This document shows positions 1 to 12,036 of a stretch of DNA of 64,000 nt, piece by piece. Each line of letters starts with the position of its first letter. The stretch's first letter is position 1. The stretch is from NCBI RefSeq assembly GCF_030547005.1, contig NZ_JAUOPN010000007.1, positions 62,001-126,000 on the forward strand, in the 5' to 3' direction. The notes under the pieces were generated by a model, which saw only the letters and a program-made list of their open reading frames with translations, was not told the DNA's origin and did not search any database. A program made the translations under genes and the position numbers. This DNA comes from Maribacter sp. 1_MG-2023 (GTDB taxonomy: Bacteria > Bacteroidota > Bacteroidia > Flavobacteriales > Flavobacteriaceae).

Positions 1-654
1 TAAAATACCAGCCTCTTCACTTCGCCATTTATGTACTAATTGTCGCGATTTTGTATTGGTGATCCAATAGGGTTTCTTCTCTTCTCCACGTTTTAAAGGT
101 TCAGGAGCAATAAACCCGTCAGCTGTTTCTGCCCATTTTAAAATTAAGTATGGTCGTCGTTTAGTAAAAAAAGTAAGAAAGCGTTTGTGATGTTCCTCGC
201 ATTCTTTTGGTAGAATACCAACTAGTACAATACAACCTGCTTCTTCTAATTTTTTAATTCCTTTACCGGCTACTTTTTCATGTGGATCCTTTAAGCCTAT
301 AACAACTTTAGGGATTCCCATTTTTACGATTAAATCTGCACAAGGCGGAGTTTTCCCGTAATGAGAACAAGGTTCTAAGGTTACATAAATGGTAGATGAT
401 TTTAAAAGAGAAACATCAGAAACAGAGTTAATTGCATTTACCTCAGCGTGAGAACCACCGTATGCACTAGTAAACCCTTCGCCAATAATTTTATCATTAT
501 GCACAATTACAGCTCCTACCATAGGGTTGGGTGCTGTTAAACCTAGTCCGTTCTTTGCTATCTGTAAACAACGAAGCATATAGGTTTCATCGGTAGAAAG
601 CGCGTCTCTATTTAACGGCATTGAATTGTTGGTATCTAGATTATTAATGGACAT
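1..654 (-). CDS. ribD: Riboflavin biosynthesis protein RibD, C-terminus cut off by the window edge
   Basis: Bifunctional diaminohydroxyphosphoribosylaminopyrimidine deaminase / 5-amino-6-(5-phosphoribosylamino)uracil reductase of the riboflavin pathway (cytoplasmic). The visible 218 codons hold the whole zinc-dependent deaminase domain: an APNPMVGAVIV segment, the catalytic HAEV box, and the second zinc-binding box EPCSHYGKTPPC. The start of the reductase domain follows (LILKWAETADGFIA). The ATG at 654 gives a short N-terminal tail; an internal ATG a dozen codons later is a possible alternative start. It is divergent from the acetyltransferase at 732. The reading frame is open to base 1, so roughly the last third of the gene lies outside the window. 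Confidence 0.93.
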   Translation of the reverse strand, partial: MSINNLDTNNSMPLNRDALSTDETYMLRCLQIAKNGLGLTAPNPMVGAVIVHNDKIIGEGFTSAYGGSHAEVNAINSVSDVSLLKSSTIYVTLEPCSHYGKTPPCADLIVKMGIPKVVIGLKDPHEKVAGKGIKKLEEAGCIVLVGILPKECEEHHKRFLTFFTKRRPYLILKWAETADGFIAPEPLKRGEEKKPYWITNTKSRQLVHKWRSEEAGIL

Positions 655-731
655 CAAACTTTAACATTATACGCATATCACGTATCTTCACACTTCAAAA
701 ATAGTACTTTAAAACCTATTGCCTTATTCTT

Positions 732-1217
732 ATGGAAAAAGTCATTATCCGTGAAATTAGAAAGGGAGATAACCCACAAGTATCCAAAGTTATACGACAG
801 GTATTAGCGGATATGGGTGTTCCAAAAGTGGGAACAGCATATGAAGACCCTTCGTTAGATAACATGTTTGAACACTATGAGAAACCTAAGGCAACTTATT
901 TTGTTGTAGAAGAGAATGGTTCTATTTTGGGGTGTGCAGGTATAGCTCAATTAGATAATTATGAGGGTAATGTAAGTGAGCTTCAGAAAATGTATTTTTT
1001 AAAAGAGGCAAGAGGTAAGGGTTTAGGGCATAAAATGATAAGCGTTTGTTTAAATCGTGCCAAAGAATATGGTTTTGATTCTTGTTATTTAGAGACGCTG
1101 CCCAATATGGAAGCTGCCCAGAAATTATACAAGAAAATGGGCTTTGAATATATAGAGGGTAGAATGGGAGATACAGGTCATTATTCTTGTCCTGTATTCA
1201 TGCTTAAAAAATTGTAA
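732..1217 (+). CDS. GNAT family N-acetyltransferase
   Basis: A 161-residue single-domain GCN5-related acetyltransferase. The acetyl-CoA pyrophosphate loop is visible as ARGKGLG (about residues 93-99) after the beta strand ELQKMYFL, and the C-terminal GF(E)Y strand motif is present (MGFEYIEGR). Family members transfer an acetyl group from acetyl-CoA to an amine; the substrate cannot be read from the sequence. It opens a forward operon: prmC starts 2 bases after its stop, and LOG, ligA and an antiporter follow without gaps. The ATG at 732 directly follows the 77-base divergent spacer to ribD. Confidence 0.9.
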   Translation: MEKVIIREIRKGDNPQVSKVIRQVLADMGVPKVGTAYEDPSLDNMFEHYEKPKATYFVVEENGSILGCAGIAQLDNYEGNVSELQKMYFLKEARGKGLGHKMISVCLNRAKEYGFDSCYLETLPNMEAAQKLYKKMGFEYIEGRMGDTGHYSCPVFMLKKL

Positions 1218-1219
1218 CT

Positions 1220-2085
1220 GTGTTATTAAGGGAGATTAAAAATATATTTCATTTAGAATTAGATGCTATTTATGGTAAGGACGAGGTCAATAGTTTCTTT
1301 TATTTACTAATTGAGCATTATTTTGATTTAGAACGTTTTGTTTTAGCAATGCAGCCAGAGCTGGTTATTGATAAAGAACAGGAGACTGTTATATTTCAAG
1401 CCTTATCTAAATTAAAACTAGAGAAGCCTATTCAGCATATTATTGGTACGGCATATTTTATGGGTCTAGATTTTAAGGTGAATAAACATGTATTGATACC
1501 AAGACCTGAAACTGAAGAATTGGTTCGTTGGATATTGGATGATGTAAAAGATGTTAAACAATTATTGACTATTCTGGATATGGGTACAGGTAGTGGCTGT
1601 ATTCCAATTTCTTTGGATAAGAATTTGACGAATGCAAAAGTATTCGGGTTGGATATTTCTACGGATGCTTTAAAAGTAGCAGATGAAAATAACGCATTGC
1701 TGAATGCAGGTGTAAAATTTTTCGAAGCAAATATGTTGTCTTTGGATGCGGAAACCTCAGCAAAAGAATTAAGCCAAAAATTTGATATTATTATTTCTAA
1801 TCCGCCATATGTGCGAGAATTAGAAAAAGAAGAAATGCAGAATAATGTCATAGAACATGAGCCTAGTTTGGCACTTTTTGTTCCTGATGAAGACCCATTA
1901 AAGTTTTATAGCGCAGTAGTTAATTTTGCAGCTGACCATCTAAATGAAGACGGATGTTTGTATTTGGAAATTAATCAGTATTTGGGTGAAGAAACAATGA
2001 ATTTATTAGAAGAATCTAATTTTAAGACTATAGAGTTGCGGAAAGATATGTTTGGCAATGACCGCATGATAAAAGGAATAAAGAA

Positions 2086-2089
<4 letters not shown>
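1220..2089 (+). CDS. prmC: Peptide chain release factor N5-glutamine methyltransferase PrmC
   Basis: SAM-dependent methyltransferase that modifies the Gln of the GGQ motif in release factors RF1 and RF2. Of its 289 residues, the N-terminal helical part binds the release factor. RPETEE is at about 95-100, the SAM-binding loop DMGTGSGC at 120-127, and the catalytic NPPY signature at 194-197. Length is typical. The start is a GTG at 1220, two bases after the previous stop; no ATG lies near it in frame. Its last four bases overlap the start of the next gene (ATGA), which suggests translational coupling. Confidence 0.96.
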
Positions 2090-4664
<2,575 letters not shown>

Positions 4665-4670
4665 AAAACT

Positions 4671-5909
4671 ATGGACATTTTTACAATTATTTCAGTATTA
4701 GTATTTTTATCGGCAATATTCGGCTATATAAATGCGCGTTTTCTAAAACTACCTAACAGTATCGGCTTAATGCTGATTACAATTCTATTTACTTTGGTCG
4801 TTTTTTTAATTGGTTATATTGATGACACTTTAATTAATGCAGAACGATACATTATTACCCAGATAGATTTTAAAGCAGTATTGCTTGATATTATGTTAAG
4901 TTTTATGTTATTCGCAGGTGCACTACATACTAATTTTGAACAATTAAAAGTGCAGCGGTGGCCTATATTGGTGTTCTCTACTTTAGGTGTGTTGGTGTCA
5001 ACCTTTTTAGTAGGTACAAGTATGTATTATTTATTACAATTGATAGGAATGAATATCTCTTTTATCTATTGTCTATTGTTCGGGTCATTGATTTCACCAA
5101 CAGATCCTATTGCAGTATTGGGAATATTGAAGAATGCAGGAGCTCCAAAACAATTAGAAACAAAAATTGTGGGCGAATCTTTGTTTAATGACGGTGTTGG
5201 TGTGGTGGTTTTTTTAACAATTTTTAAATTGGCCGCTGCAACTGAAGTAGCCGTTGGTCCGTTAGACATTTTAGAACTTTTTGGAGTTGAGGTAATTGGC
5301 GGGGTGGCATTAGGTCTAGCCTTAGGTTGGGTAACATGGAAACTTATGAAATCTATTGATGATTATGATATAGAAGTAATCATTACCTTGGCGACCGTTA
5401 TGACAGGTACATTGATAGCACAGAAATTCCATTTATCTGCTCCACTAGCAATGGTAGCTGCAGGTTTGGTAGTAGGTAACGATAAGGTACGTAATTCTGC
5501 AATGTCAAAAACTACGGAGACTTATGTAGATAAATTTTGGGAGCTTTTAGATATTCTTTTGAATACACTTCTCTTTGTTTTAATCGGGATGGAAATACTC
5601 GTATTATCCTTTAAAACAGAATACGTAATTGCTGGATTATTGGCAATTCCTTTGGTTCTTATTTGTCGCTATTTGTCACTATTACTACCTATTAAATTCT
5701 TTGAAAAGAAATTAGATTTTGTGCCGAGAACTAATTTGTTAATGACCTGGGGCGGATTGCGTGGAGGTATATCTATTGCATTGGCATTAGGTTTATCTGA
5801 TGTAATGCATAGAGATGCATTTTTAGTCATAACATACATAGTGGTGATATTCTCTATTATAGGGCAGGGGTTAACCGTTGAGAAGCTTATTAAAAGAGTT
5901 GTAAAATGA
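4671..5909 (+). CDS. Na+/H+ antiporter, CPA1/NhaP type
   Basis: A 412-residue inner-membrane cation/proton antiporter with about 12 hydrophobic helices. The family-defining unwound-helix motif [10 protein letters not shown] (about 142-151) and the ion-binding Asn-Asp pair in [14 protein letters not shown] (N173, D174) are present, as is the later [15 protein letters not shown] segment typical of CPA1 proteins. There is no long C-terminal regulatory tail. The next gene starts inside its last four bases, so the two are probably translated together. Likely role: sodium export and pH homeostasis; exact ion selectivity is not visible. Confidence 0.94.
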   Translation: MDIFTIISVLVFLSAIFGYINARFLKLPNSIGLMLITILFTLVVFLIGYIDDTLINAERYIITQIDFKAVLLDIMLSFMLFAGALHTNFEQLKVQRWPILVFSTLGVLVSTFLVGTSMYYLLQLIGMNISFIYCLLFGSLISPTDPIAVLGILKNAGAPKQLETKIVGESLFNDGVGVVVFLTIFKLAAATEVAVGPLDILELFGVEVIGGVALGLALGWVTWKLMKSIDDYDIEVIITLATVMTGTLIAQKFHLSAPLAMVAAGLVVGNDKVRNSAMSKTTETYVDKFWELLDILLNTLLFVLIGMEILVLSFKTEYVIAGLLAIPLVLICRYLSLLLPIKFFEKKLDFVPRTNLLMTWGGLRGGISIALALGLSDVMHRDAFLVITYIVVIFSIIGQGLTVEKLIKRVVK

Positions 5910-6211
5910 TACCTAAAACGTACCTAGAATTTGAAAAGAGCTTAGAACTATCTACTGTTCCGGAAGAGTGGTCAGACGAACTAAAATCGATATGGTATGA
6001 TGCCAATGGAGATTGGGAAGCTTCGCATAATTTAGCTCAAGACATACATAATACTTTGGGTAGTTGGTTACATGCCTATTTGCACCGTAAAGAAGGCGAC
6101 AGATTTAGTGCAGGGTACTGGTATCGTTTGGCAAAAAAAGAATATCCTACAATTAGTTTAGATGAAGAGTTAAAGGTAATTGTGGATTATATCATTAATA
6201 ACAACGTATAG
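5906..6211 (+). CDS. Conserved hypothetical protein, 101 aa
   Basis: A small soluble protein with no signal peptide or membrane helix. It is rich in Trp, His and acidic residues (W in [20 protein letters not shown], then [20 protein letters not shown] and [13 protein letters not shown]). Similar proteins occur in many Bacteroidota and other bacteria, without an assigned function that I can name. The clustered His/Asp/Trp residues could make a ligand or metal site; this is inference. It overlaps the antiporter stop by four bases and ends the operon, convergent with the AraC-type gene. Confidence 0.8.
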   Translation: MIPKTYLEFEKSLELSTVPEEWSDELKSIWYDANGDWEASHNLAQDIHNTLGSWLHAYLHRKEGDRFSAGYWYRLAKKEYPTISLDEELKVIVDYIINNNV

Positions 6212-6219
6212 AAGTCAGG

Positions 6220-7368
6220 TTACTTAGATATATATTCTTTAAAACTTATTGCTGTAAATCTCTGAAAATTATTCTCGAAATCACTTTTGTTATTGAATCC
6301 GCACGAATACACAAGTTTGTATAAATCGTTCGATTCTAGAAATCCCGAATCAATAAGCTGCTTTGCTTTTTCTACTCTAATCTTGTTCCTATAAGCTGTA
6401 AAACTAATTCCTTTTGTTTGATAGAAAAAATAAGCAGCATGATAAGCAGGTACATGTAAAAGTTCTGCACATGCTTTTAAATTAAAACCTTGTTTTAGAA
6501 ATGCTTCCTGTTGTTCTATAGTTATTAGTGAGTTGTTTAGTTCTCGATTATCTAACCCGTACATCTGTGATTTTGAATTGGTGTCATTTGTTATAGATGA
6601 TGAAACCAATAATTGATTTTTAGGAAATCCGTATAGAATAGAAGGGAAGTATAGGGGAGCTATGCTTATCAATAATAAGACTAGAAACAATATAATCTGT
6701 AAACTGTATAAACTTGTGGTTGATATATTTAAAGTATTGAGACCTAACATTCTTTCAATTCCAAAAAACAAAGTAATAAATGCCATTAAGGTTAATGCGG
6801 TATAAAACAAAAGCAACCATCTATTAAGGATGACCTTTAATTTATCATTTGGGTTTATTTTAAAAAATCTTCTTAACAAGGGTATAAGGGATAGTAAATA
6901 TATTAATTGCCATAAATGACGTAAGCTATAGTGTTCATTTAAACTAAGCAGTCCATATTGTTCGCCAAAACGTTTTGTAGGGAAAGAAATGGCATTTTCC
7001 ACAATATGATTATAGTAAGATGCCGGTTTAGAGAAAACAAGGGCAACATCTATGACGCTTAGTAGAAAGGGGATAAATAGTAAAATGTATTGCCATTTCC
7101 ACGTAAACTTATCGTCCATAACTGTTTTAAAATAGAAATATACAGGTACGCTTATTATGCTGTAGAGTAAGAGTGGCCAAAAGTAAAACCATTTAAACTG
7201 AGTTAACAATCCATCGGTTATAATGTAAGTTTGAAGGTTGTATATGGAAAAAATAAAATAGAAAAAAGCAAGAAATTGTTGAGGTAGTTTATTTACATTT
7301 TTTCTTAAAAGTAATACAGCGGTTAAAATAAATCCGAAGATTGCAATTAACAAGAAAACAATATTCAT
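6220..7368 (-). CDS. Membrane-anchored AraC-family transcriptional regulator
   Basis: A 382-residue protein with an N-terminal half of about seven or eight hydrophobic helices (residues ~1-250) and a C-terminal AraC-type double helix-turn-helix (about 275-382). Recognisable DNA-binding segments include LHVPAYHAAYFFYQTKG, then the end motif FNNKSDFENNFQRFTAISFKEYI. This architecture, a multi-helix membrane sensor fused to AraC, is common in Flavobacteria and implies DNA binding from the membrane. The target is unknown. It is monocistronic, convergent with the 101-aa gene; the 225-base region upstream holds the terminator of the next gene. Confidence 0.88.
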   Translation of the reverse strand: MNIVFLLIAIFGFILTAVLLLRKNVNKLPQQFLAFFYFIFSIYNLQTYIITDGLLTQFKWFYFWPLLLYSIISVPVYFYFKTVMDDKFTWKWQYILLFIPFLLSVIDVALVFSKPASYYNHIVENAISFPTKRFGEQYGLLSLNEHYSLRHLWQLIYLLSLIPLLRRFFKINPNDKLKVILNRWLLLFYTALTLMAFITLFFGIERMLGLNTLNISTTSLYSLQIILFLVLLLISIAPLYFPSILYGFPKNQLLVSSSITNDTNSKSQMYGLDNRELNNSLITIEQQEAFLKQGFNLKACAELLHVPAYHAAYFFYQTKGISFTAYRNKIRVEKAKQLIDSGFLESNDLYKLVYSCGFNNKSDFENNFQRFTAISFKEYISK

Positions 7369-7536
7369 TCAATAACTTTTATGTAAAGTACAAAAAATAG
7401 TGTACGAATTTACAATAGAAAAGGTAAGAAAATATATTTTTATTATAATTTATAAACGTGTGTTAACTTAGTTGAATAAGGGAGGTAAAGGGGTTAATTA
7501 GTTATAAAATCTTATGCTGATTAACTGCTAAAGTCT

Positions 7537-7573
7537 AAAAAAAAACCGAATTATTTCAGGTAATCCGGTTTTG
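7537..7573 (-). terminator. Rho-independent terminator of the FAH-family gene
   Basis: On the reverse strand the FAH gene stop at 7594 is followed by a stem with arms AAAACCG (7542-7548) and CGGTTTT (7566-7572). An inner extension ATTA/TAAT is offset by one mismatch, and the stem runs into a T tract (A run 7537-7545 on the forward strand). Confidence 0.8.
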
Positions 7574-7593
7574 TATAAATTCTCTAAAAGGGT

Positions 7594-8208
7594 TTAAATC
7601 ATTTTGAAATCCAACAATAATTCTCCTTCAATAGAAGCTTGTAAATGATCTCCTTTAAATGTTTCACCAGCACCCACTGCTGGTGTACCTGTAAAAATCA
7701 TGTCACCAGGGTTCAAAGTCATGAATGTAGAAACAAAGCTGATGATTTCAGCAAAGTTATAAATGATATAACCTGTGTTACCTACTTGTTTCTTTTCACC
7801 GTTAATCACTAAATCAAAATTGATATTATCTAATTCTGGAAAATTTGCTATGGGTTTGAAACCTGAAATAGGCGAAGCGCCATCAAATCCCTTTGCCAAA
7901 GCCCAAGGACCTTTTTTCTCTCTACTCGCTGTAAGTACATCTTTTGCAGTATAGTCAATACCAATACCTATTTCAGAAATGTATGAGTTTGCTTCTTCTA
8001 AAGAGACATTTTTAGCAGTTTTGCCAATTTTCACTACTAATTCAACTTCATAAATCAACTGACTGGTAATAGCGGGGAATGCGACATCTTTACTATCCGC
8101 AACTAAGGTAGAATCGGGCTTTGTGAAAATGAGCTGTACATCGTTCTTTAATGCACCAATTTCAGATTTATCTACTACGTAATTCTTTCCTATGCCTATT
8201 ATTTTCAT
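7594..8208 (-). CDS. Fumarylacetoacetate hydrolase family protein
   Basis: A 204-residue single-domain FAH-fold enzyme (the short YcgM-like class). Metal-binding acidic residues are in YEVELVVKIGK; GIDYTAKD, RKGPWALAKGFDG and the C-terminal GDMIFTGTPAVG are the family hallmarks. Homologues hydrolyse or decarboxylate acylpyruvates such as oxaloacetate or fumarylpyruvate with Mg2+ or Mn2+; the exact substrate cannot be assigned here. It stands alone with its own terminator downstream. No catabolic partner genes are nearby, which favours a housekeeping role such as oxaloacetate clean-up (inference). Confidence 0.92.
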   Translation of the reverse strand: MKIIGIGKNYVVDKSEIGALKNDVQLIFTKPDSTLVADSKDVAFPAITSQLIYEVELVVKIGKTAKNVSLEEANSYISEIGIGIDYTAKDVLTASREKKGPWALAKGFDGASPISGFKPIANFPELDNINFDLVINGEKKQVGNTGYIIYNFAEIISFVSTFMTLNPGDMIFTGTPAVGAGETFKGDHLQASIEGELLLDFKMI

Positions 8209-8337
8209 TGCTTATTATCTTAATGTGTAATTCAGTTTATGGGACTAAATTAATGATTATTACAACTATGGGATAACGAATTTCTTGAAATCACATTATC
8301 TCTTGGTTTTGTTTTAGGATTATGTTGAGGTATCGTT

Positions 8338-9187
8338 TTATTTTATAATATCCATTTTTCTAAAGGCCGATAGTGTAATGGATTTTCTTTTTTTTGTTAA
8401 ATTCATTCATATTGAAATCAGAAGAAAATGGTTCTAGATTAGTGGCAAAGAAATAGGTATTGTCAGCTACTTCAACATAGCCTACAAACCAACCATTAAT
8501 TTTTTAACTACGTATGGATAAGCCTGCTTTACCGCTGAGCGTATAGTTATTTTCCGTATTGATGATCATGATTTTTTGAACGATGTCCTTTGTTCTTTTT
8601 GAAATAGGAAGTTTGTTACCATAAAACCTTTTTAAGAAATCGACCTGTTGCATTTGGTTGATACGTGATGTTCCTTCCAACCAAAAGTTTCGAATGTTTA
8701 ACGAGTCTATATGCAGATCACCATAGTGTAGTTTTTCTGCATACGTGTTCATTCTTTCAGGATTGATTTTTGAAGCTACTTCTTGATAACAGGACACGCA
8801 TGAGTATTGAAAAGCACCTTTTAACGTTAGATCCTGTTCCCATATATCTAACCATCTGTCTTCACCGTTCCATTTAAAAATGGTACTGTCACTTTCAATG
8901 ACTCCGGTTTCAAGTCCTATAATGGAGTTTGCAATTTTAAAAGGCGACGCAGGCAATCTTCCTTGGTTTGCCCGGTCAAAATCATTGGAATAATAGATGT
9001 CCTTCTTTAAATCATTTATGATTACGGAACCCTTAACATCTGAGGAATTTATAATAGATTGAAATTCAGTATTTTATATCTTATTTTTAATGGAATTAGG
9101 TTGTTCAATAGTATGGTCCTTATTTTGTTCTTTACATGAACTGATACACAATAAGAGTAAAGCGATATAGCTAAATTTCAATGGCAT
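8338..9187 (-). pseudogene. Decayed class D (OXA-type) beta-lactamase lipoprotein gene
   Basis: Reading the reverse strand from ATG at 9187 gives a lipoprotein signal (Cys at codon 18, LLCISSC), then a TAA at codon 38 (9074-9076). The frame continues into clear class D landmarks: SPFK in place of STFK (about 8936-8947), SCV in YSCVSCYQ, FYGN, and KAG where KTG is expected. A second TAA at 8504-8506 interrupts the sequence right after KAGLSIRS, yet the same frame then reads NGWFVGYVEV, typical of the family's penultimate strand. A shift in the poly-T run at about 8388-8395 is needed to reach a plausible end (KMDIIK, stop at 8338). Two stops plus one frameshift make a functional enzyme very unlikely. 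A 150-codon open stretch (8504-8956) remains in the middle. Confidence 0.85.
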
Positions 9188-9311
9188 TAGAAAAAATATA
9201 AGGTTAATAAAATGAACTTTAAAGATAAATATTTGAATTTATAAGAAGTAAGCTTATGCTTATAACTAATGTTTTTAGTCCGATGTGAAGCAAATCATTT
9301 CATGTGTTTTA

Positions 9312-9695
9312 TTAATTTTTGGTAGCGGTTTTGTTTTGATTGAGTGCTTTTGTTTGATTTATCGCCATAAACAATACAATTACCGCAATAATTCCAATAA
9401 TTAAATTCCCCGTCGATGTAATAACAAAGGGATTGAGTACAATTATCATTAAGCTGGCTACCACCCATAAAATGTCTTGAATAATAATCCATAGCACAGC
9501 TAATCTTCTTTGTTTTTTAATCTCATACCAAATAGTAATGGTGAAATAAAGTAACACCAAACCAACCACCCAAAAGATAGTAGTATTGCCCGTACCGAAT
9601 AGTGCAGCTATTTTAGAATTAAATATAATCAGTAATATGCCTGAAATACTAGAGAATATGGCATTGGCTTTTAAAGCGTTTTGTAATTTGTTCAT
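9312..9695 (-). CDS. Small integral membrane protein of unknown function, 127 aa
   Basis: Four hydrophobic helices (about residues 11-30, 38-57, 65-85 and 92-113) with a short charged loop IKKQRR after helix 2, which suggests cytoplasmic loop placement. The C-terminal tail is Asn/Lys/Thr-rich and hydrophilic. I do not recognise the family; similar four-helix proteins are scattered in Flavobacteria. It is transcribed in the same direction as the Crp/Fnr gene that ends 64 bases upstream, so the regulator and the membrane protein could share a transcript, although the gap allows a separate promoter. Confidence 0.7.
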   Translation of the reverse strand: MNKLQNALKANAIFSSISGILLIIFNSKIAALFGTGNTTIFWVVGLVLLYFTITIWYEIKKQRRLAVLWIIIQDILWVVASLMIIVLNPFVITSTGNLIIGIIAVIVLFMAINQTKALNQNKTATKN

Positions 9696-9759
9696 GAGAT
9701 GAAAATTTTTTTTTACAAATTTCCGTAATCAAGACATCATCTCTCTTGACAAATGATAG

Positions 9760-10323
9760 TTAATTCAATTTTCTCAACCTACTTAATGATTCTGGTGTAA
9801 TACCTAACATAGAAGCTATGTATTGCAATGGTATGGTATTAAAGAGTTCCGGTTCTTCTTCTAGTAAGCTTTCAAATCGTTGTTTTGCTGTGGTATGTAG
9901 TTGGGAGAACATACTTTTTTCCAACAAGGCGAAAGAATTCGCCAATATAAGGTTGTCAAATTCCAACCATTTTGGTTCTGTTTTATTTAGTTTAAAATGA
10001 TCTTCTCTATTGATGACATTAAGAGTACAATCGGTAATAGCTTGAATATTCCAGTGGTTATAGGTTTCAAAAACAAAGCTTGAAAGTGATGTAATAAATT
10101 TACCCGAACTACCGATCCATAAGGTGATTTCCTTGCCATCAACAATGTCGTACATTCGCAAATAGCCAGATGCAATAAATGCCATTTGTCTGCAGGCTTT
10201 TCCAGATTCTAAAAAGAAATTACCTTTAGAAATGTTCATTGGTTTAAAAACCGAAATAATAGCATCCATTGAGCTATTGTCGATAGTTACTTGATTTGAG
10301 ATACATGTTTTTAATTTTTCCAT
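9760..10323 (-). CDS. Crp/Fnr family transcriptional regulator
   Basis: A 187-residue protein with an N-terminal cyclic-nucleotide-binding-type beta roll (about 20-115; segments FLESGKACRQMAFIASGYLR and FVFETYNHW) and a C-terminal helix-turn-helix reading LQYIASMLGITPESLSRLRK (about 164-184). It lacks the Arg/Glu cAMP-binding pair in recognisable form and has no Cys cluster for an iron-sulfur centre, so the effector is unknown. This short Crp type is abundant in Flavobacteria, often next to small membrane proteins or enzymes they control. Upstream lies a 342-base non-coding stretch. Confidence 0.88.
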   Translation of the reverse strand: MEKLKTCISNQVTIDNSSMDAIISVFKPMNISKGNFFLESGKACRQMAFIASGYLRMYDIVDGKEITLWIGSSGKFITSLSSFVFETYNHWNIQAITDCTLNVINREDHFKLNKTEPKWLEFDNLILANSFALLEKSMFSQLHTTAKQRFESLLEEEPELFNTIPLQYIASMLGITPESLSRLRKLN

Positions 10324-10665
10324 TTTGATGAGTGTTTGTTATTCATAAATACAAAAATTAAAAGAGATTAGTAGTGTGCAAATACATGAATTTTTCTATT
10401 TAGTTTTAAAGGGCTCTAGTACAGAAAATATAAATTGTATCAAGATTTGGAACATAAATAAAGCTTGCCGGTTAACAATGCTAAAGTTTCCAGAATTATT
10501 ATAAGTTAATGAATGTGGAATTTAATTTAGGATGTATGTGGTTAAGATATTATTTAATCCGTTTTGACAATCATAGTATTTATTAAGAGATGGTGTTTGA
10601 CTTATGCTAAACTAATTACACTTTTCTTTTCTATATCCATACATGATAATATCGTAGAAATAAAT
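10324..10665. other. Intergenic region of 342 bases
   Basis: The region lies between the start of the Crp/Fnr gene and the end of the GNAT gene, so it should hold the Crp/Fnr promoter. It is strongly AT-rich. I see no RNA gene, no strong hairpin and no open frame with convincing codon use. A TTG-started forward frame from 10564 runs into the opposite strand of the GNAT gene and is not credible. Confidence 0.5.
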
Positions 10666-11115
10666 CTACAACACCTTCTTAAAACAAACACTATTCTTCA
10701 TATGCTCATAAGGGGCGTAGTTATCGGTAACTGTATAGTTATTCTTTTTGTATAGAGCAATGGCTTCATGCTGGCGTAAACCCGTTTCAAGAACGCAATA
10801 ACTATAATTCGATTCTTTTGCCCATTCTTCTAATACTACTAGTACTTTTGAGGCAATTCCTTTTCTGCGGTAATCTGGTTGAACATACATGCGTTTAATC
10901 TCAACCGAGTCTTTGTTAAATTCTTTGAAAGCTCCGCAAGCAACAAGGGTTTCATCAGTATAAAAGACGACACAGTTTTTCAACGCATCAATACCATTAA
11001 ATTGTGCGTAGAAAGTGTTCTCGTCTCCATCTCGTAATGCCAAATCTGCATCAAGTAGCGCTACTAATTCTTTGAAGTTTTGGTTATCGCTAGAGCAACG
11101 TTTATAGTAAAGCAT
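10666..11115 (-). CDS. GNAT family N-acetyltransferase
   Basis: A 149-residue acetyltransferase. The acetyl-CoA loop is YRRKGIASK following the strand VEIKRMYVQPD, and the late strand YCVLETGLRQHEAIALYKK is typical of the family. Substrate unknown. It begins 14 bases after the stop of the metallophosphoesterase and runs in the same direction, so it probably ends a three-gene transcript with the split 5'-nucleotidase. There is no obvious functional link to nucleotide hydrolysis. Confidence 0.88.
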   Translation of the reverse strand: MLYYKRCSSDNQNFKELVALLDADLALRDGDENTFYAQFNGIDALKNCVVFYTDETLVACGAFKEFNKDSVEIKRMYVQPDYRRKGIASKVLVVLEEWAKESNYSYCVLETGLRQHEAIALYKKNNYTVTDNYAPYEHMKNSVCFKKVL

Positions 11116-11129
11116 AAGAGGTCTCTTTT

Positions 11130-12035
11130 TTAGACTTTAATGGTGTACCCGTTCGCGTTGACAGTGCTGTTGTCAAAATAGAAATCGATACGACCAAGAT
11201 TTACGCCAAAACATCCTACTTGATTGACAAATACATCACGCTCAGCAGCATTGGTAACTACAGTTGGCTTATCTAAAAATGTATGGGTATGGCCACCAAT
11301 AATTAAATCGGTGTATTTAGTTCTCTTTGCTAGCTTTAAATCATCTGGTTTTTCAGTGCTATATTCATATCCTAAGTGAGAAAGGCAAATAACCAAATCG
11401 CACTTTTCCTCTTCTTTAAGCTTGGTTTCCATATCGGTAGCCAATTCATAAGGGTCAAGAAATACAGTCTCTTTAAAGAGTTGTTTTGTAACCAAACCGT
11501 CTAGTTTAATCCCTAATCCGTAGACACCAACTTTAATCCCGTCTTTCTCATAAATCTTATAGGGCTGTGTTAATCCGTCTAAAACCGTATTTGAAAAGTC
11601 GTAATTGGCACTGATAAAATTAAATTTAGCGTAAGGCATTTGCGCTAATAGTCCGTCAATACCATTGTCAAAATCATGATTACCAATAGTGGTAGCATCA
11701 TAATTAAGCATGCTCATCAATTTAAATTCTAGTTCACCACCATAAAAATTGAAGTAGGGGGTACCTTGAAAAATATCACCGGCATCGAATAGAAATGTAT
11801 GTGGGTTTTCTTTTCTAATACTATCTACCAAACCAGCTCTACGCGCTAAACCTCCTAAACCAGGAAAATCTGCATGGCCTTTGGGGAATGCATCTACATG
11901 ACTATGTACATCATTGGTATGTAAGATAGTAATATGCTTTTTTGTAGAAACGTTGCAAGAGTTTAGACCTAAGCCACCAAGAGTCAATAGACTAGACGAT
12001 GCGGCAGTATTTCGTATAAATTTTCTTCTTTCCAT
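11130..12035 (-). CDS. 5'-nucleotidase/UshA-type metallophosphoesterase domain protein, exported
   Basis: A 301-residue protein corresponding only to the N-terminal catalytic domain of UshA-like 5'-nucleotidases. The N-terminus MERRKFIR with a hydrophobic stretch and a Cys at 27 (GLNSC) looks like a twin-arginine lipoprotein signal. Two-metal site motifs are present: HTNDVHSH (39-46), DAGDIFQG, GNHDFDNG and GGHTHTF. The substrate-binding C-terminal domain is missing and is encoded by the gene just upstream (1-base gap). The two products probably act together outside the inner membrane to release phosphate from nucleotides; the partnership is inferred from adjacency. Confidence 0.92.
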   Translation of the reverse strand: MERRKFIRNTAASSSLLTLGGLGLNSCNVSTKKHITILHTNDVHSHVDAFPKGHADFPGLGGLARRAGLVDSIRKENPHTFLFDAGDIFQGTPYFNFYGGELEFKLMSMLNYDATTIGNHDFDNGIDGLLAQMPYAKFNFISANYDFSNTVLDGLTQPYKIYEKDGIKVGVYGLGIKLDGLVTKQLFKETVFLDPYELATDMETKLKEEEKCDLVICLSHLGYEYSTEKPDDLKLAKRTKYTDLIIGGHTHTFLDKPTVVTNAAERDVFVNQVGCFGVNLGRIDFYFDNSTVNANGYTIKV

Positions 12036-12036
12036 T

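Noticed and set aside
8504-8956. 150-codon reverse frame as an independent gene
   Set aside because: It is the middle of a class D beta-lactamase whose signal peptide and C-terminus are readable outside the frame, so it is a pseudogene remnant.
9295-9492. Reverse 65-codon frame inside the four-helix membrane protein gene
   Set aside because: It is out of frame with the hydrophobic protein and has unlikely composition.
10564-10755. Forward 63-codon frame rich in Ile and Leu
   Set aside because: It starts with TTG, runs onto the opposite strand of the GNAT gene and has no promoter or recognisable domain.
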